A program made the position numbers and the translations under genes. Positions 49,855-58,082 of a stretch of DNA of 64,000 bases are shown piece by piece; position 1 is the stretch's first letter, and each line of letters opens with the position of its first letter. A model generated the notes under the pieces. The model searched no databases, had not been told where the DNA came from, and worked only from the letters and a program-made list of their open reading frames with translations. The stretch is from JAYRZB01 sp041916675 (GTDB taxonomy: Bacteria; Pseudomonadota; Alphaproteobacteria; Rhizobiales; Devosiaceae), in contig JAYRZB010000006.1 in NCBI GenBank assembly GCA_041916675.1, positions 124,001 to 188,000 of the forward strand. Reading direction: 5' to 3'.

Positions 49855-50154
49855 CTAATTCAGGTCCCGGCGCGCCACAAACTCATAGTCGGGCTTTTCG
49901 GCATCGAGCACTTTGAGCGCCAGTTGCTGGCGGTCGAGCTCGGCCAGCCAGGCCGTCCACGAACAGGGGGTAATGCCATCGTCCATGCCCGGTGTCTGGG
50001 TCATGGTGCGGCGGGCCCGGGCAAAGCGCAGGGCCAGCCGGGGGTGCACGCTTCCCAGGCTATCGCGCTCGCGCACGATGGCGGGGGTACCGTTATGGGT
50101 TGCCACCCAGTTCTGAATATCGCGATGGCGGGTGAGTGTGTGGGTGTCTCGCAT
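49855..50154 (-). CDS. Small conserved hypothetical protein (paralogue of 48096-48398)
   Basis: 99 residues, not recognised. It shares with the 48096-48398 protein a 'W-x5-G-x-P' N-terminal motif, a central segment ('PRLALRFARARRTM'), 'SWTAWLAELDRQQLALKVLD' and a final 'DYEFVARRDLN'. It is convergent with the diguanylate cyclase gene, 5 bases away. No membrane segment or signal peptide. A role connected with the neighbouring cyclase is possible by position only. Confidence 0.7.
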   Translation of the reverse strand: MRDTHTLTRHRDIQNWVATHNGTPAIVRERDSLGSVHPRLALRFARARRTMTQTPGMDDGITPCSWTAWLAELDRQQLALKVLDAEKPDYEFVARRDLN

Positions 50155-50227
50155 TTCAGGCCTCCCGTCCTGTCATTTGATCCCGAACGCACTATAGCCT
50201 GAGTCTGTTCCGTCCCGTGTGACAATC

Positions 50228-51031
50228 TCAGATCAGGCCGGTCACCAGTTTGAGTTTTTTGAGCTCATTGGGCTTGAGAAAATAGAGTTCATTCGGCGGG
50301 GTCTCAAGCGCATGCAGCCACAGCGCCGGGTCGATCCCCATGTCATTGAGATAGCGTGTAATTTCGGCTGTCGTGCGCTGGGCATCGGCCATGGCGGTGG
50401 CGGCGGTGGGCTTCAGGGTGCCCAGGGTGCGGGTGGTCTCGGCGGCATAGATCTGGTGCACGCCAATGGCCGCCTCGGCGCTGGCCTGTCGTGTGACCCC
50501 GCCAGCCAGCATCAACGGGCACGACGAAGCGCAAAGCGCGCCCTTCTCGACGCTGGTGGCAAACCCGGATCTGCGCAGCAGCGCCCCGATGGCCAGGGCA
50601 TCGCCAACCGATCCGCCGGGAGAATTGAGGCTGACGGTTTTGACATATTCGCCACGGGCGGCAATTTCGGCCTGCACCCGGTCTGCAGCGCCCAGGTCAA
50701 GCGTGCCGGTCAGCGCCAGCACGCCGCCGGGCTCAAGACTCATTGTCAGCGGGGCATCGAGCAGGGCCCGGTCCGTGGTCACCGCCGGGCCGGGGGCCAG
50801 CCGGGGGGCAAAGGGGTCGAACTGTGGCACAATCGGCTGCCCGGGCAACTCGGTGCTGGCCTTGGCCAGGTTCAGTTCGCCGAAATCGACATAGAGCACC
50901 GCCGCTGTTCCGGCCAGCATGGCAAAAAACGCCGTGCGGATAATCGCCCCGTCATCCAGGCCCGCCAGGCGCTCCAGCAGCCTGCGCCGTCTGGTCGTTG
51001 TGCCCGGCTTGCCTGCTGCCGCAACCGTCAT
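50228..51031 (-). CDS. ClpP-like membrane-anchored serine protease homologue
   Basis: 267 residues. One N-terminal transmembrane segment (about 29-47, 'IIRTAFFAMLAGTAAVLYV'), so the domain is periplasmic. The Clp/crotonase-fold core has 'GEYVKTVSLNSPGGSVGDALAIGALLRRSG' and 'GALCASSCPLMLAGGV', with the nucleophilic Ser in 'CASSCP', and 'AIGVHQIY' with a His. This is the COG3904 type of predicted periplasmic protein. The start overlaps the stop of the 51028-52368 gene by 4 bases, so these two probably function together. Confidence 0.8.
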   Translation of the reverse strand: MTVAAAGKPGTTTRRRRLLERLAGLDDGAIIRTAFFAMLAGTAAVLYVDFGELNLAKASTELPGQPIVPQFDPFAPRLAPGPAVTTDRALLDAPLTMSLEPGGVLALTGTLDLGAADRVQAEIAARGEYVKTVSLNSPGGSVGDALAIGALLRRSGFATSVEKGALCASSCPLMLAGGVTRQASAEAAIGVHQIYAAETTRTLGTLKPTAATAMADAQRTTAEITRYLNDMGIDPALWLHALETPPNELYFLKPNELKKLKLVTGLI

Positions 51032-52368
51032 GGCCGTGCCGGGCCTTCGCCGCGCTTGCGCGGGTTGAGCCCGATCGGGGTCACCGTGGCATCGGCTTCG
51101 GCGCTGGCCGCCGCTGCCTCGGGCTCAGGCTCATCGGCGGTGCCCGGCTCGTCGTCCACCTCGGTCAGTTCAGGCCGGGTCTTGTCTTCCATGCGGCGGA
51201 ACAGGGCCAGCGCCCGCATCATTTCAGCCGCCGTCACGGTTTCGGCTTCCGCAAGTTCGGATGTGTCGCGGCGCATGGCATCGTTCACGATCATCAGCAC
51301 CAGCACCAGAACCACCGGCAACAGATCAATCGAGATCGCCCCGGCCCAGGAGGGAATGAAGTCGCTCCAGTAGCGCAGTACGGCTTCAGCGCTCGACAGC
51401 GGCACGAAGCGGCGCGGCTCGACCTGAGGCTGGGCCAGGATTTCATCGGCCGCCGCGCTCAGCGCTGCCGATTGCGCGGCGACCGAGGTGCGAACGGTTT
51501 CCATCACCTGGTCCTGACGCGACACCAGGTCGAGCGTGCCGCCATCGGCCACCGGCGCGATAAAGCCCAGCGACAGGTCGGCGGCGGCGCGCTTGACCGA
51601 GGGGGCGATGCCGGTTTCCTGCAGCGCGGCAATGATGGCGCTCAATTGCACCACCTCGGCGGCAAACTGGTCGGCGCGCGGCTGCACTTCGCCGGGGGCC
51701 GAAACCAGCTCGCGCATGGCCTTGAGCCGTTCCGAGCCGTCGGCGAACAGGGTTTCAACGGTGGCCTGGCTATCGGTGATGGTCGTGCTCAGGCCGTTGA
51801 GCTGGGCCGACATCTGGGTCAAGAGCTGCACCACGCTGCCCGAGCCGGTGGTGCCGGTCAGGGCGCCGCTTTCGCGCTCATTGGCCGCCAGCCGCGAAAA
51901 GCGCTCGCTGGCCCGCTGCACGTCGGGCAATAGCGACTGGGCGGCCAGTCCATTGGCATGGGCATTGTCGAGATCGGCAACATAGCCTTCGAGCGTCACC
52001 GCCAGGTGCTGTTCAAGCGCGGCCGAGCCGGCCAGTGCTGCCGCGTTAAGCCAGGAGCTCATGGCGATGATCATCATGCAGCCAATGGCCATGGTCACGA
52101 ACAGGGCCAGTCGCTGCACGCCCGATACCACCAGCGGTACGAAGCGCAGCATGAAGCTCCAGAAGGCATAAATCGCCACCGAAACCGCCGCCGAATAGAT
52201 GATGGCGGCAAAGAATACGAAGGTGGCGCTGCCATCGAGAATGCCGCGGACCCCGAGATAGGTATAGACGCCGCTGGCCAGGGCCAGCACGGCCAGGGCA
52301 AAGCGGGTCATCGTCTCAACGTCTTTCAGGGTCTGGCTGAGACGGGCGGCATTGGATTTGGCGATCAT
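51028..52368 (-). CDS. Membrane protein with extracytoplasmic coiled coil
   Basis: 446 residues, not recognised. Three transmembrane segments near the N-terminus (about 21-42, 49-72, 84-105), then a long Ala/Leu/Glu-rich helical domain of about 210 residues ('LLPDVQRASERFSRLAANERE', 'LLTQMSAQLNGLSTTITDSQATVETLFADG', 'VMETVRTSVAAQSAALSAAADEIL') and a fourth transmembrane segment near 344-364 ('AISIDLLPVVLVLVLMIVN'), with an acidic cytoplasmic tail. The layout resembles a membrane scaffold or sensor. It is co-translated with the ClpP-like protein through a 4-base overlap, suggesting a substrate-presenting or regulatory partner. Inference only. Confidence 0.6.
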   Translation of the reverse strand: MIAKSNAARLSQTLKDVETMTRFALAVLALASGVYTYLGVRGILDGSATFVFFAAIIYSAAVSVAIYAFWSFMLRFVPLVVSGVQRLALFVTMAIGCMMIIAMSSWLNAAALAGSAALEQHLAVTLEGYVADLDNAHANGLAAQSLLPDVQRASERFSRLAANERESGALTGTTGSGSVVQLLTQMSAQLNGLSTTITDSQATVETLFADGSERLKAMRELVSAPGEVQPRADQFAAEVVQLSAIIAALQETGIAPSVKRAAADLSLGFIAPVADGGTLDLVSRQDQVMETVRTSVAAQSAALSAAADEILAQPQVEPRRFVPLSSAEAVLRYWSDFIPSWAGAISIDLLPVVLVLVLMIVNDAMRRDTSELAEAETVTAAEMMRALALFRRMEDKTRPELTEVDDEPGTADEPEPEAAAASAEADATVTPIGLNPRKRGEGPARP

Positions 52369-52420
52369 GGCACGTTTCCTGCGGCGTTGCGGTCACTCTA
52401 GCAGTGCGAAACAGGCAAGA

Positions 52421-52535
52421 TCAGGGCGAACGCCTCTTCAGTTCGCCAGTAGATAAGGTGCCTCAGGGCGAACGCCTCTTCAGTTCGCCCCTCGGCTGGA
52501 TGATCAGGGCGGAGCGAAGGGACGGCCTCCGCCCC
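52421..52535. repeat. REP-like hairpin cluster
   Basis: Two identical 27-base copies (52421-52447 and 52463-52489), each a GGCGAAC-N9-GTTCGCC hairpin preceded by TCAG. A third related element, TCAGGGCGGA...TCCGCCCC, follows at about 52505-52535. All lie between the deoD gene and the 51028-52368 gene, both on the minus strand. They look like extragenic palindromic elements or a processing/termination signal; there is no T-tract. Confidence 0.6.
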
Positions 52536-52543
52536 GCAAGATG

Positions 52544-53254
52544 TTAGAGCCCGACGGCGACGTCGAGGGCGACGGCCATCATATCCTTGAGCGAGGTCTG
52601 GCGTTCATCGGCCGAAATCTCGTCCTTGGTGATCAGGCAGTCGGTCATGGTGCAGATGGTCAGGGCCCGGACATCGAAGCGGGCCGCCAGCGTATAGAGG
52701 GCCGCAGCTTCCATCTCGACCCCGATCACGCCATGGGCGGGCAGGGCGCCGTACCCGGCAAAACCGTCGGCGTGATAGAAGATATCGCTCGAAAGCATGT
52801 TGCCGGCATGGACGCGCATGCCCTTGCTCTCGGCCTTGGCGGCGGCGGCGCGCAGCAGGCCGAAATCGGCGATGGGGGCAAAATTGTACGGCGCAAAGCG
52901 CTCGCGCACGATGCTGGAATCGGTCGAGGCCGCCTGGGCCAGAACCAGGTCGCGCACCTTGACCTTGGTGTTGAGCCCGCCGCAGGTGCCAACCCGGATC
53001 AGGGTTTTGACGCCATAGACGTTGATCAGTTCATGCACATAGATGGCCAGCGAGGGCTGGCCCATGCCGGTGGCCTGTACCGAGATCGGGCGGTCCTGCC
53101 AGGTGCCCGTAAACCCCAGGCAGTTGCGCACCGCATTGACCTGGCGGGGATTTTCGAAAAACGTTTCGGCAATCCACTTGGCGCGCAGCGGGTCGCCCGG
53201 CAGCAGCACGGCTTCGGCATAGTCGCCGACCTTGGCGTGGTTATGGGGGGTCAT
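52544..53254 (-). CDS. deoD: Purine nucleoside phosphorylase DeoD
   Basis: 236 residues, the usual length, starting at 53254 ('MTPHNHAKVGDYAEAVLLPGDPLRAKWIAE'). 'RVGTCGGLNTKVKVRDLVLAQAASTDSS' and the catalytic 'GVIGVEMEAAALYTLAARF' identify the bacterial hexameric type. It phosphorolyses purine nucleosides in salvage. A longer frame upstream of 53254 is rejected because it runs through the divergent promoter region before leuD. No other deo genes are adjacent. Confidence 0.97.
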   Translation of the reverse strand: MTPHNHAKVGDYAEAVLLPGDPLRAKWIAETFFENPRQVNAVRNCLGFTGTWQDRPISVQATGMGQPSLAIYVHELINVYGVKTLIRVGTCGGLNTKVKVRDLVLAQAASTDSSIVRERFAPYNFAPIADFGLLRAAAAKAESKGMRVHAGNMLSSDIFYHADGFAGYGALPAHGVIGVEMEAAALYTLAARFDVRALTICTMTDCLITKDEISADERQTSLKDMMAVALDVAVGL

Positions 53255-53398
53255 TGGAACCTCTTGATGTTTACCTCCAATCAATACGGCGCATCCGGCT
53301 GGCCAGCAAGCCGGGCCCTGCCGAACCGATCCGGCTTTTTGCTCCCTTGACCGCAAGCCCCTGCTGGTTCATGAACCCGGCGACGAAAGGGGTTTTCC

Positions 53399-54004
53399 AT
53401 GGATAAGTTCACCACCTTGACCGGGGTCGCGGCACCGCTGCCGATCATCAATATCGACACCGACATGATCATCCCCAAGCAGTACCTGAAAACCATCAAG
53501 CGCACCGGGCTCGGCACGGCGCTGTTTTCGGAAATGCGCTACAATGAAGACGGGTCGGAAAACCCCGACTTCATCCTCAACAAGCCCGCTTACCGGCAGG
53601 CCAGGATCATCGTGGCCGGCGACAATTTCGGCTGCGGGTCGAGCCGTGAGCATGCCCCCTGGGCCCTGCTCGATTTCGGCATCCGCTGCGTGATTTCGAC
53701 CAGCTTTGCCGACATTTTCTACAATAACTGCTTCAAGAACGGCATCCTGCCGCTCGTGGTCACGCCCGAACAGCTGGCCATGCTCATGGACGATGCCGAG
53801 CGCGGCTCGAACGCCACCATCACGGTGGACCTGGAAAGCCAGACCGTGCGCGGTCCGGATGGCGGGACGATCCATTTCGACATCGACCCGGCGCGCAAGC
53901 AGATCCTGCTCGAAGGGCTCGACGATATCGCGGCAACGCTGAAGTCGAACGCGGCCATATCCGGCTTCGAAAGCCAGATGAGTGCGGCAAAGCCCTGGCT
54001 CTGA
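53399..54004 (+). CDS. leuD: 3-isopropylmalate dehydratase, small subunit
   Basis: 201 residues. '[32 protein letters not shown]', '[21 protein letters not shown]'-like '[20 protein letters not shown]', and '[18 protein letters not shown]' are LeuD landmarks. It forms a heterodimer with LeuC (46261-47667). AAAGGGG lies upstream of the ATG. The next gene, a Rid-family protein, starts 1 base after its stop and leuB follows, so it is the first gene of a leuD-rid-leuB operon. Confidence 0.97.
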   Translation: [201 protein letters not shown]

Positions 54005-54005
54005 G

Positions 54006-54395
54006 ATGACGAGGCGGATCTCCACCGGCTCCCCGTTCGAAAACACCATCGGCTTTTCGCGGGCCGTGGTCGACCAGGACATGGTCTATGTGGCCGGAAC
54101 GACCGGCTACGACTATGACACCCTGACCATGCCCGAGGATGTGGGACAGCAGACCCGCAATACGCTGAAAACCATCGAGAAGGCCCTCAACCAAGCGGGC
54201 GCGATCATGGCCGACGTGGTGCGGGTGCGCTACTACCTCACCGACATGGCTGATTTTGATGCCGCCGCCGCGGTTGCCGGCGAAGTATTCGGCGACATCC
54301 GCCCGGCCGGAACCTTTGTGCTGGCCGGGCTGATCCGGCCGGAAATGAAAATTGAGATCGAAGTGACCGCGCGCATTGGCGCCCATAAATCCTAA
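54006..54395 (+). CDS. Rid (YjgF/YER057c/UK114) family protein lacking the RidA arginine
   Basis: 129 residues of the YjgF fold: 'FSRAVVDQDMVYVAGTTGYD', 'QQTRNTLKTIEKALNQAGAIMADVVRVRYYLTDM', 'RPAGTFVLAGLIRPEMKIEIEVTA'. In E. coli RidA the catalytic Arg105 lies in 'PARSCVEV'; here the ungapped alignment from 'KIEIE' backwards places Gly at that position ('PAGTFVLA'). This places it in the Rid subfamilies without imine deaminase arginine, so classical 2-aminoacrylate deaminase activity is doubtful. It lies between leuD and leuB, in the leucine operon. The start at 54006 leaves one base after the leuD stop. Confidence 0.85.
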   Translation: MTRRISTGSPFENTIGFSRAVVDQDMVYVAGTTGYDYDTLTMPEDVGQQTRNTLKTIEKALNQAGAIMADVVRVRYYLTDMADFDAAAAVAGEVFGDIRPAGTFVLAGLIRPEMKIEIEVTARIGAHKS

Positions 54396-54414
54396 CCCAC
54401 AGGCATCCTGCTTC

Positions 54415-55512
54415 ATGGCCCACAAACTCTTCCTCCTGCCCGGCGACGGCATCGGCACCGAAATCATGGCCGAGGTCGAAAAGCTCATCAAAGCCCTCAA
54501 CGCCAAGGGGCTGACCGATCTTGAAACCGATACCGGCCTTGTGGGCGGCTGCGCCTACGATGCGCATGGCGCGGCGATTTCGGATGCCGACATGGCCAAG
54601 GCCCAGGCCGCCGATGCGGTGATCTTTGGCGCAGTTGGCGGCCCGAAGTGGGACAGCGTGCCCTATGACGTGCGGCCGGAAGCCGGGCTCCTGCGGCTGC
54701 GCAAGGATTTGGCGCTGTTTGCCAACCTGCGCCCTGCCATCTGCTATCCCGCGCTCGCCGATGCTTCGGCGCTCAAGCGCGAAGTGGTCGAAGGGCTCGA
54801 TATCCTGATCGTGCGCGAATTGACCGGTGGGGTCTATTTCGGCGAACCCAAGACCATCACTGATCTGGGCAATGGCCAGAAGCGGGCCATCGATACCCAG
54901 GTCTATGAGACCTATGAGATCGACCGCATCGTGCGCGTCGCCTTCGATCTGGCCCGCACCCGCGGCTCGAAAGTGCATTCGGCGGACAAGAAGAATGTCA
55001 TGAAGTCCGGCGTGCTCTGGGACGAAGTGGCCCGCACTGTGGCCAAAGACTATGCCGATGTCCGGTTCGAGCACATCCTTGCCGACAATTGCGCCATGCA
55101 GTTGGTCCGCAATCCCAAGCAGTTCGATGTCATCGTCACCGATAACCTGTTCGGTGATATCCTGTCCGATGCCGCTGCCATGCTCACCGGGTCGCTCGGC
55201 ATGCTGCCCTCGGCCTCGCTCGGCGCCCCCGACAAGCTCACCGGCAAGCGCAAGGCGCTTTACGAACCCGTCCACGGCTCGGCCCCCGATATTGCCGGGC
55301 AGGGCATTGCCAATCCCATCGCCATGATCGCCTCGTTCGCCATGGCCTTGCGCTATTCGTTCAACCTCGTCGTCCTCGCCAATCGCGTCGAGGCAGCGAT
55401 TGCCAGCGTGCTCGATGAAGGCCTGCGCACCGGCGATATCATGCAGCCGGGCTGCCGCAAGGTGGGCACCACCGAAATGGGCGATGCCATCATCGCCAAG
55501 CTTGCGCTCTGA
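54415..55512 (+). CDS. leuB: 3-isopropylmalate dehydrogenase
   Basis: 365 residues. 'LLPGDGIGTEIMAEVEKLI' at the N-terminus, 'LLRLRKDLALFANLRPAICYPAL', 'VRELTGGVYFGEPK', and the metal- and NAD-binding 'VTDNLFGDILSDAAAMLTGSLGMLPSASLG'. It oxidises and decarboxylates 3-isopropylmalate, the third step specific to leucine. It is 19 bases after the Rid-family gene. A strong hairpin follows its stop. Confidence 0.97.
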   Translation: MAHKLFLLPGDGIGTEIMAEVEKLIKALNAKGLTDLETDTGLVGGCAYDAHGAAISDADMAKAQAADAVIFGAVGGPKWDSVPYDVRPEAGLLRLRKDLALFANLRPAICYPALADASALKREVVEGLDILIVRELTGGVYFGEPKTITDLGNGQKRAIDTQVYETYEIDRIVRVAFDLARTRGSKVHSADKKNVMKSGVLWDEVARTVAKDYADVRFEHILADNCAMQLVRNPKQFDVIVTDNLFGDILSDAAAMLTGSLGMLPSASLGAPDKLTGKRKALYEPVHGSAPDIAGQGIANPIAMIASFAMALRYSFNLVVLANRVEAAIASVLDEGLRTGDIMQPGCRKVGTTEMGDAIIAKLAL

Positions 55513-55526
55513 TCACGATTTGCTGA

Positions 55527-55551
55527 ACCGGCCGGGTTTTGCCCGGCCGGT
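55527..55551 (+). terminator. Hairpin after leuB
   Basis: Perfect 10-bp stem ACCGGCCGGG / CCCGGCCGGT with loop TTTTG, 14 bases after the leuB stop. It has no T-tract downstream, so it may be a weak or Rho-assisted terminator. Confidence 0.5.
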
Positions 55552-55616
55552 GAAACTTCTGCGCGAGGGCCTGCGTATTTCTCATCAGCAGCAACAAGCT
55601 GTCTTGGGAGAAAACA

Positions 55617-56177
55617 ATGCAGAAGTCCGTCATCAAGGCGCTTGCCGCCACCGCCGCCATCAGCCTTTTCGCCAGCTTTGGCGTCTCCGCGCAGGAATCG
55701 GTCCGCGTCGGCGGCGCGCCGATGTTCGATAACAAGAACATCATCGAAAACGCCGTCAATTCCAAGGATCACACCACCCTGGTTGCCGCCGTCAAGGCAG
55801 CGGGCCTGGTGGAAACCCTCTCGGGTCCGGGCCCGTTCACCGTCTTTGCCCCGGTCAACAAAGCCTTCGCCGCACTACCGGCTGGCACGGTGGATAACCT
55901 GCTGCTGCCCGAAAGCAAGAAGACCCTGACCAAGGTTTTGACCGCCCATGTCATCGCCGGCGATTATTCGGATGCCGACCTGATGTCGATGGCCGAAGCC
56001 AAGGGCGGTTCCTTCGCCCTCAAGACCGTCAGCGGCGATACGCTGAGCTTTATCCTGAAGGGCTCGATCCTTTATGTCGTCGATGAGAATGGCGGCGCCG
56101 CCAAGATCACCATTTCGGACGTCAACCAGTCCAATGGCGTGATCCACGTGGTCAACAAGGTGCTGCTACCCAAATAA
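55617..56177 (+). CDS. Secreted fasciclin-domain protein
   Basis: 186 residues. A signal peptide (1-25, 'ALAATAAISLFASFGVSAQ') precedes one fasciclin (FAS1) domain: 'NAVNSKDHTTLVAAVKAAGLVETLSGPGPFTVFAPVNKAFAALP', 'LTKVLTAHVIAGDY', and the C-terminal 'NGVIHVVNKVLLPK'. FAS1 domains mediate adhesion or protein-protein contact in the envelope. GGGAG precedes the start, and a terminator follows, so this is a single-gene unit after the leu operon. Confidence 0.94.
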   Translation: MQKSVIKALAATAAISLFASFGVSAQESVRVGGAPMFDNKNIIENAVNSKDHTTLVAAVKAAGLVETLSGPGPFTVFAPVNKAFAALPAGTVDNLLLPESKKTLTKVLTAHVIAGDYSDADLMSMAEAKGGSFALKTVSGDTLSFILKGSILYVVDENGGAAKITISDVNQSNGVIHVVNKVLLPK

Positions 56178-56217
56178 GCCATGTAGGCCAAGCAAGGGTG
56201 TCGCAACCTGATGCGGA

Positions 56218-56246
56218 AAAGGCGGCTTTAAAGGCCGCCTTTTTTG
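56218..56246 (+). terminator. Rho-independent terminator of the fasciclin gene
   Basis: Stem AAGGCGGC / GCCGCCTT with a short A/T-rich loop, followed by a run of T. It is 41 bases after the stop codon. Confidence 0.88.
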
Positions 56247-56352
56247 TCACTGTTGCGTTCTGGCCGCCCCCGGGGCCGAAATCCATTGCCCCCCGTTGAC
56301 TCGTTTCAAAGTCACAGGCATTGATTTTTCTCGAGTTTCCAGGGGTTCGGGC

Positions 56353-56907
56353 ATGAAGCGCGTTTTGGCGATATTGGCGGTTCTGGCATCCGTGTGTGCA
56401 CCGGCCGGCGCGCAGGAGTTCCGGCTCGAGGAAATCCGCGGCGGCATCATGGCTCATAGCATTGATGAGGCCGGTCCGAGCGGCGAGTTCCTCAATGCCA
56501 CCCGTATTCAGGATGCCAATGTCGAACTGCTGTTCACCCCGCTCGATGCGCTCTATTGGCTCGGCTCGCCGCGCCCGCATGTGGGGGCCACCATCAATTT
56601 CGGCGGGCTTGAATCGATGGCCTATGCCGGCCTGACCTGGCGCGCCAATATCTTTGACAGCCCGGTCTTTATCGAAGGCGCCTTTGGTGCCGCCATCCAT
56701 AATGGATCAACCGATGGCGCCGCCGTCGCCCCGGCGCGCAACCTCGGCTGCCCGGTGCTGTTCCATGAGGCAGCCAGCCTTGGCTATGACTTTACGCCCA
56801 GCGCCAGCGTCATGCTCACCATCGAGCATGCGTCGCATGCCGGGCTGTGCGGGGCCAATAATCGCGGCCTGACCAATCTGGGCGTTCGTTTCGGCTTCAA
56901 GTTTTAG
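56353..56907 (+). CDS. PagL-like lipid A deacylase (acyloxyacyl hydrolase)
   Basis: 184 residues. Signal peptide (residues 1-20, 'MKRVLAILAVLASVCAPAGA'), then an eight-strand outer-membrane beta-barrel ending in Phe ('GVRFGFKF'). The catalytic His-Ser pair region of the PagL family appears as 'MLTIEHASHAGLCGANNRGLTNLGVRFG' (residues about 155-182). It would remove the 3-O-acyl chain from lipid A in the outer membrane. The start at 56353 is chosen for the signal peptide. It is convergent with the baiN-type gene, with overlapping stops. Confidence 0.85.
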   Translation: MKRVLAILAVLASVCAPAGAQEFRLEEIRGGIMAHSIDEAGPSGEFLNATRIQDANVELLFTPLDALYWLGSPRPHVGATINFGGLESMAYAGLTWRANIFDSPVFIEGAFGAAIHNGSTDGAAVAPARNLGCPVLFHEAASLGYDFTPSASVMLTIEHASHAGLCGANNRGLTNLGVRFGFKF

Positions 56908-58082
56908 GCCACCTGCCCGGCGGCCCAGCCCGAAGCCCAGGCCCACTGGAAGTTGTAGCCCCCCAGCCAGCCGGTCACATCGACCACTTCACCGACAAAA
57001 TAGAGCCCGGGCACCTGCCGTGCGGCCATGGTCCTGGCATCGAGCCCGCGCGTGTCCACACCCCCCAGCGTGACTTCGGCGGTGCGATACCCCTCCGTGC
57101 TCACTGGCTTGACCGTCCATTGCGTCAGGTGCTTGGCAATGGCGGCAAACTTGGCGTCGGAAAAATCCCCCACCGGTCCGGGCAGGTTGATCTCTTCCCC
57201 CAGCATCTGCGCCAGCCGCTTGGGCATGAGGGTGGCCAGCACCGTCTGCACGGCGGCCTTGGGCATGGATCGGCGCGCCTCCCGCAGCAGTCCGGCCACG
57301 TCGGTGCCGGGCAGGAAATCGATGCTGATCGCATCGCCCTGTCGCCAATAGGATGAAATCTGCAGGATCGCCGGGCCCGACAACCCGCGATGGGTGAACA
57401 GCATCGCCTCCTCGAACCGGGTCTTGGCATGGCTCACCGCAACATTGAGCGCAATACCGGCCAGCGGGGTCAGCTTTTCGAGCATGCCCGGCTCAAAGGT
57501 CAGCGGCACCAGTCCGGGTCTGGTTTCGGTCAGTGCGAGCCCGAACTGGGTGGCCAGTTGATAGCCGAGCCCGGTCGCCCCCATCTTGGGGATCGATTTG
57601 CCGCCGGTGGCCACAATCAGGCTTTGTGCCTTTATCGGTCCGGAAGAGAGCTGGACCAGAAATCCATCGTCGGATTTTTCAACGCTTTCAAAGCGGGCCG
57701 AGAGTTCCAGCGTCACCGCAGTGCGGCGCATTTCCTCGACCAGCATGGCAATGATCAGCCGGGCCGATTCATCGCAGAACAATTGCCCCAGGGTTTTTTC
57801 GTGAAAGGCGATATTGTAGCGCTTGACCAGGGCGATGAAGTCGCTCGGCGTGTAGCGGCTCAGTGCCGACAGGGCAAAGCGCGGGTTGGATGACAGGAAG
57901 CGGTCGCCCCTGGTGTTGATATTGGTGAAATTGCAGCGCCCGCCGCCCGAAATGCGAATCTTTTCGCCCGGGGCATTGGCATGGTCGATGATCAAAACGC
58001 TGCGCCCGCGCTTACCCGCCTCGATGGCCGCCATCATGCCGGCCGCGCCTGCGCCCAGGATCAGAACATCGAATGTGCGCAT
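56904..58082 (-). CDS. BaiN/YhiN-type FAD-dependent oxidoreductase (HI0933 family)
   Basis: 392 residues. The FAD Rossmann motif 'VLILGAGAAGMMAAIEAGKRG', then 'GEKIRISGGGRCNFTN', 'LIVATGGKSIPKMGATGLGYQLA' and a C-terminal 'GLYFVGEVVDVTGWLGGYNFQWAWASGWAAG' identify the HI0933/YhiN family, part of which is named BaiN or RdsA. The natural substrate is unknown. The start at 58082 is chosen over an upstream one because the protein then begins directly with the flavin motif. AAGGA lies upstream. Confidence 0.93.
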   Translation of the reverse strand: MRTFDVLILGAGAAGMMAAIEAGKRGRSVLIIDHANAPGEKIRISGGGRCNFTNINTRGDRFLSSNPRFALSALSRYTPSDFIALVKRYNIAFHEKTLGQLFCDESARLIIAMLVEEMRRTAVTLELSARFESVEKSDDGFLVQLSSGPIKAQSLIVATGGKSIPKMGATGLGYQLATQFGLALTETRPGLVPLTFEPGMLEKLTPLAGIALNVAVSHAKTRFEEAMLFTHRGLSGPAILQISSYWRQGDAISIDFLPGTDVAGLLREARRSMPKAAVQTVLATLMPKRLAQMLGEEINLPGPVGDFSDAKFAAIAKHLTQWTVKPVSTEGYRTAEVTLGGVDTRGLDARTMAARQVPGLYFVGEVVDVTGWLGGYNFQWAWASGWAAGQVA

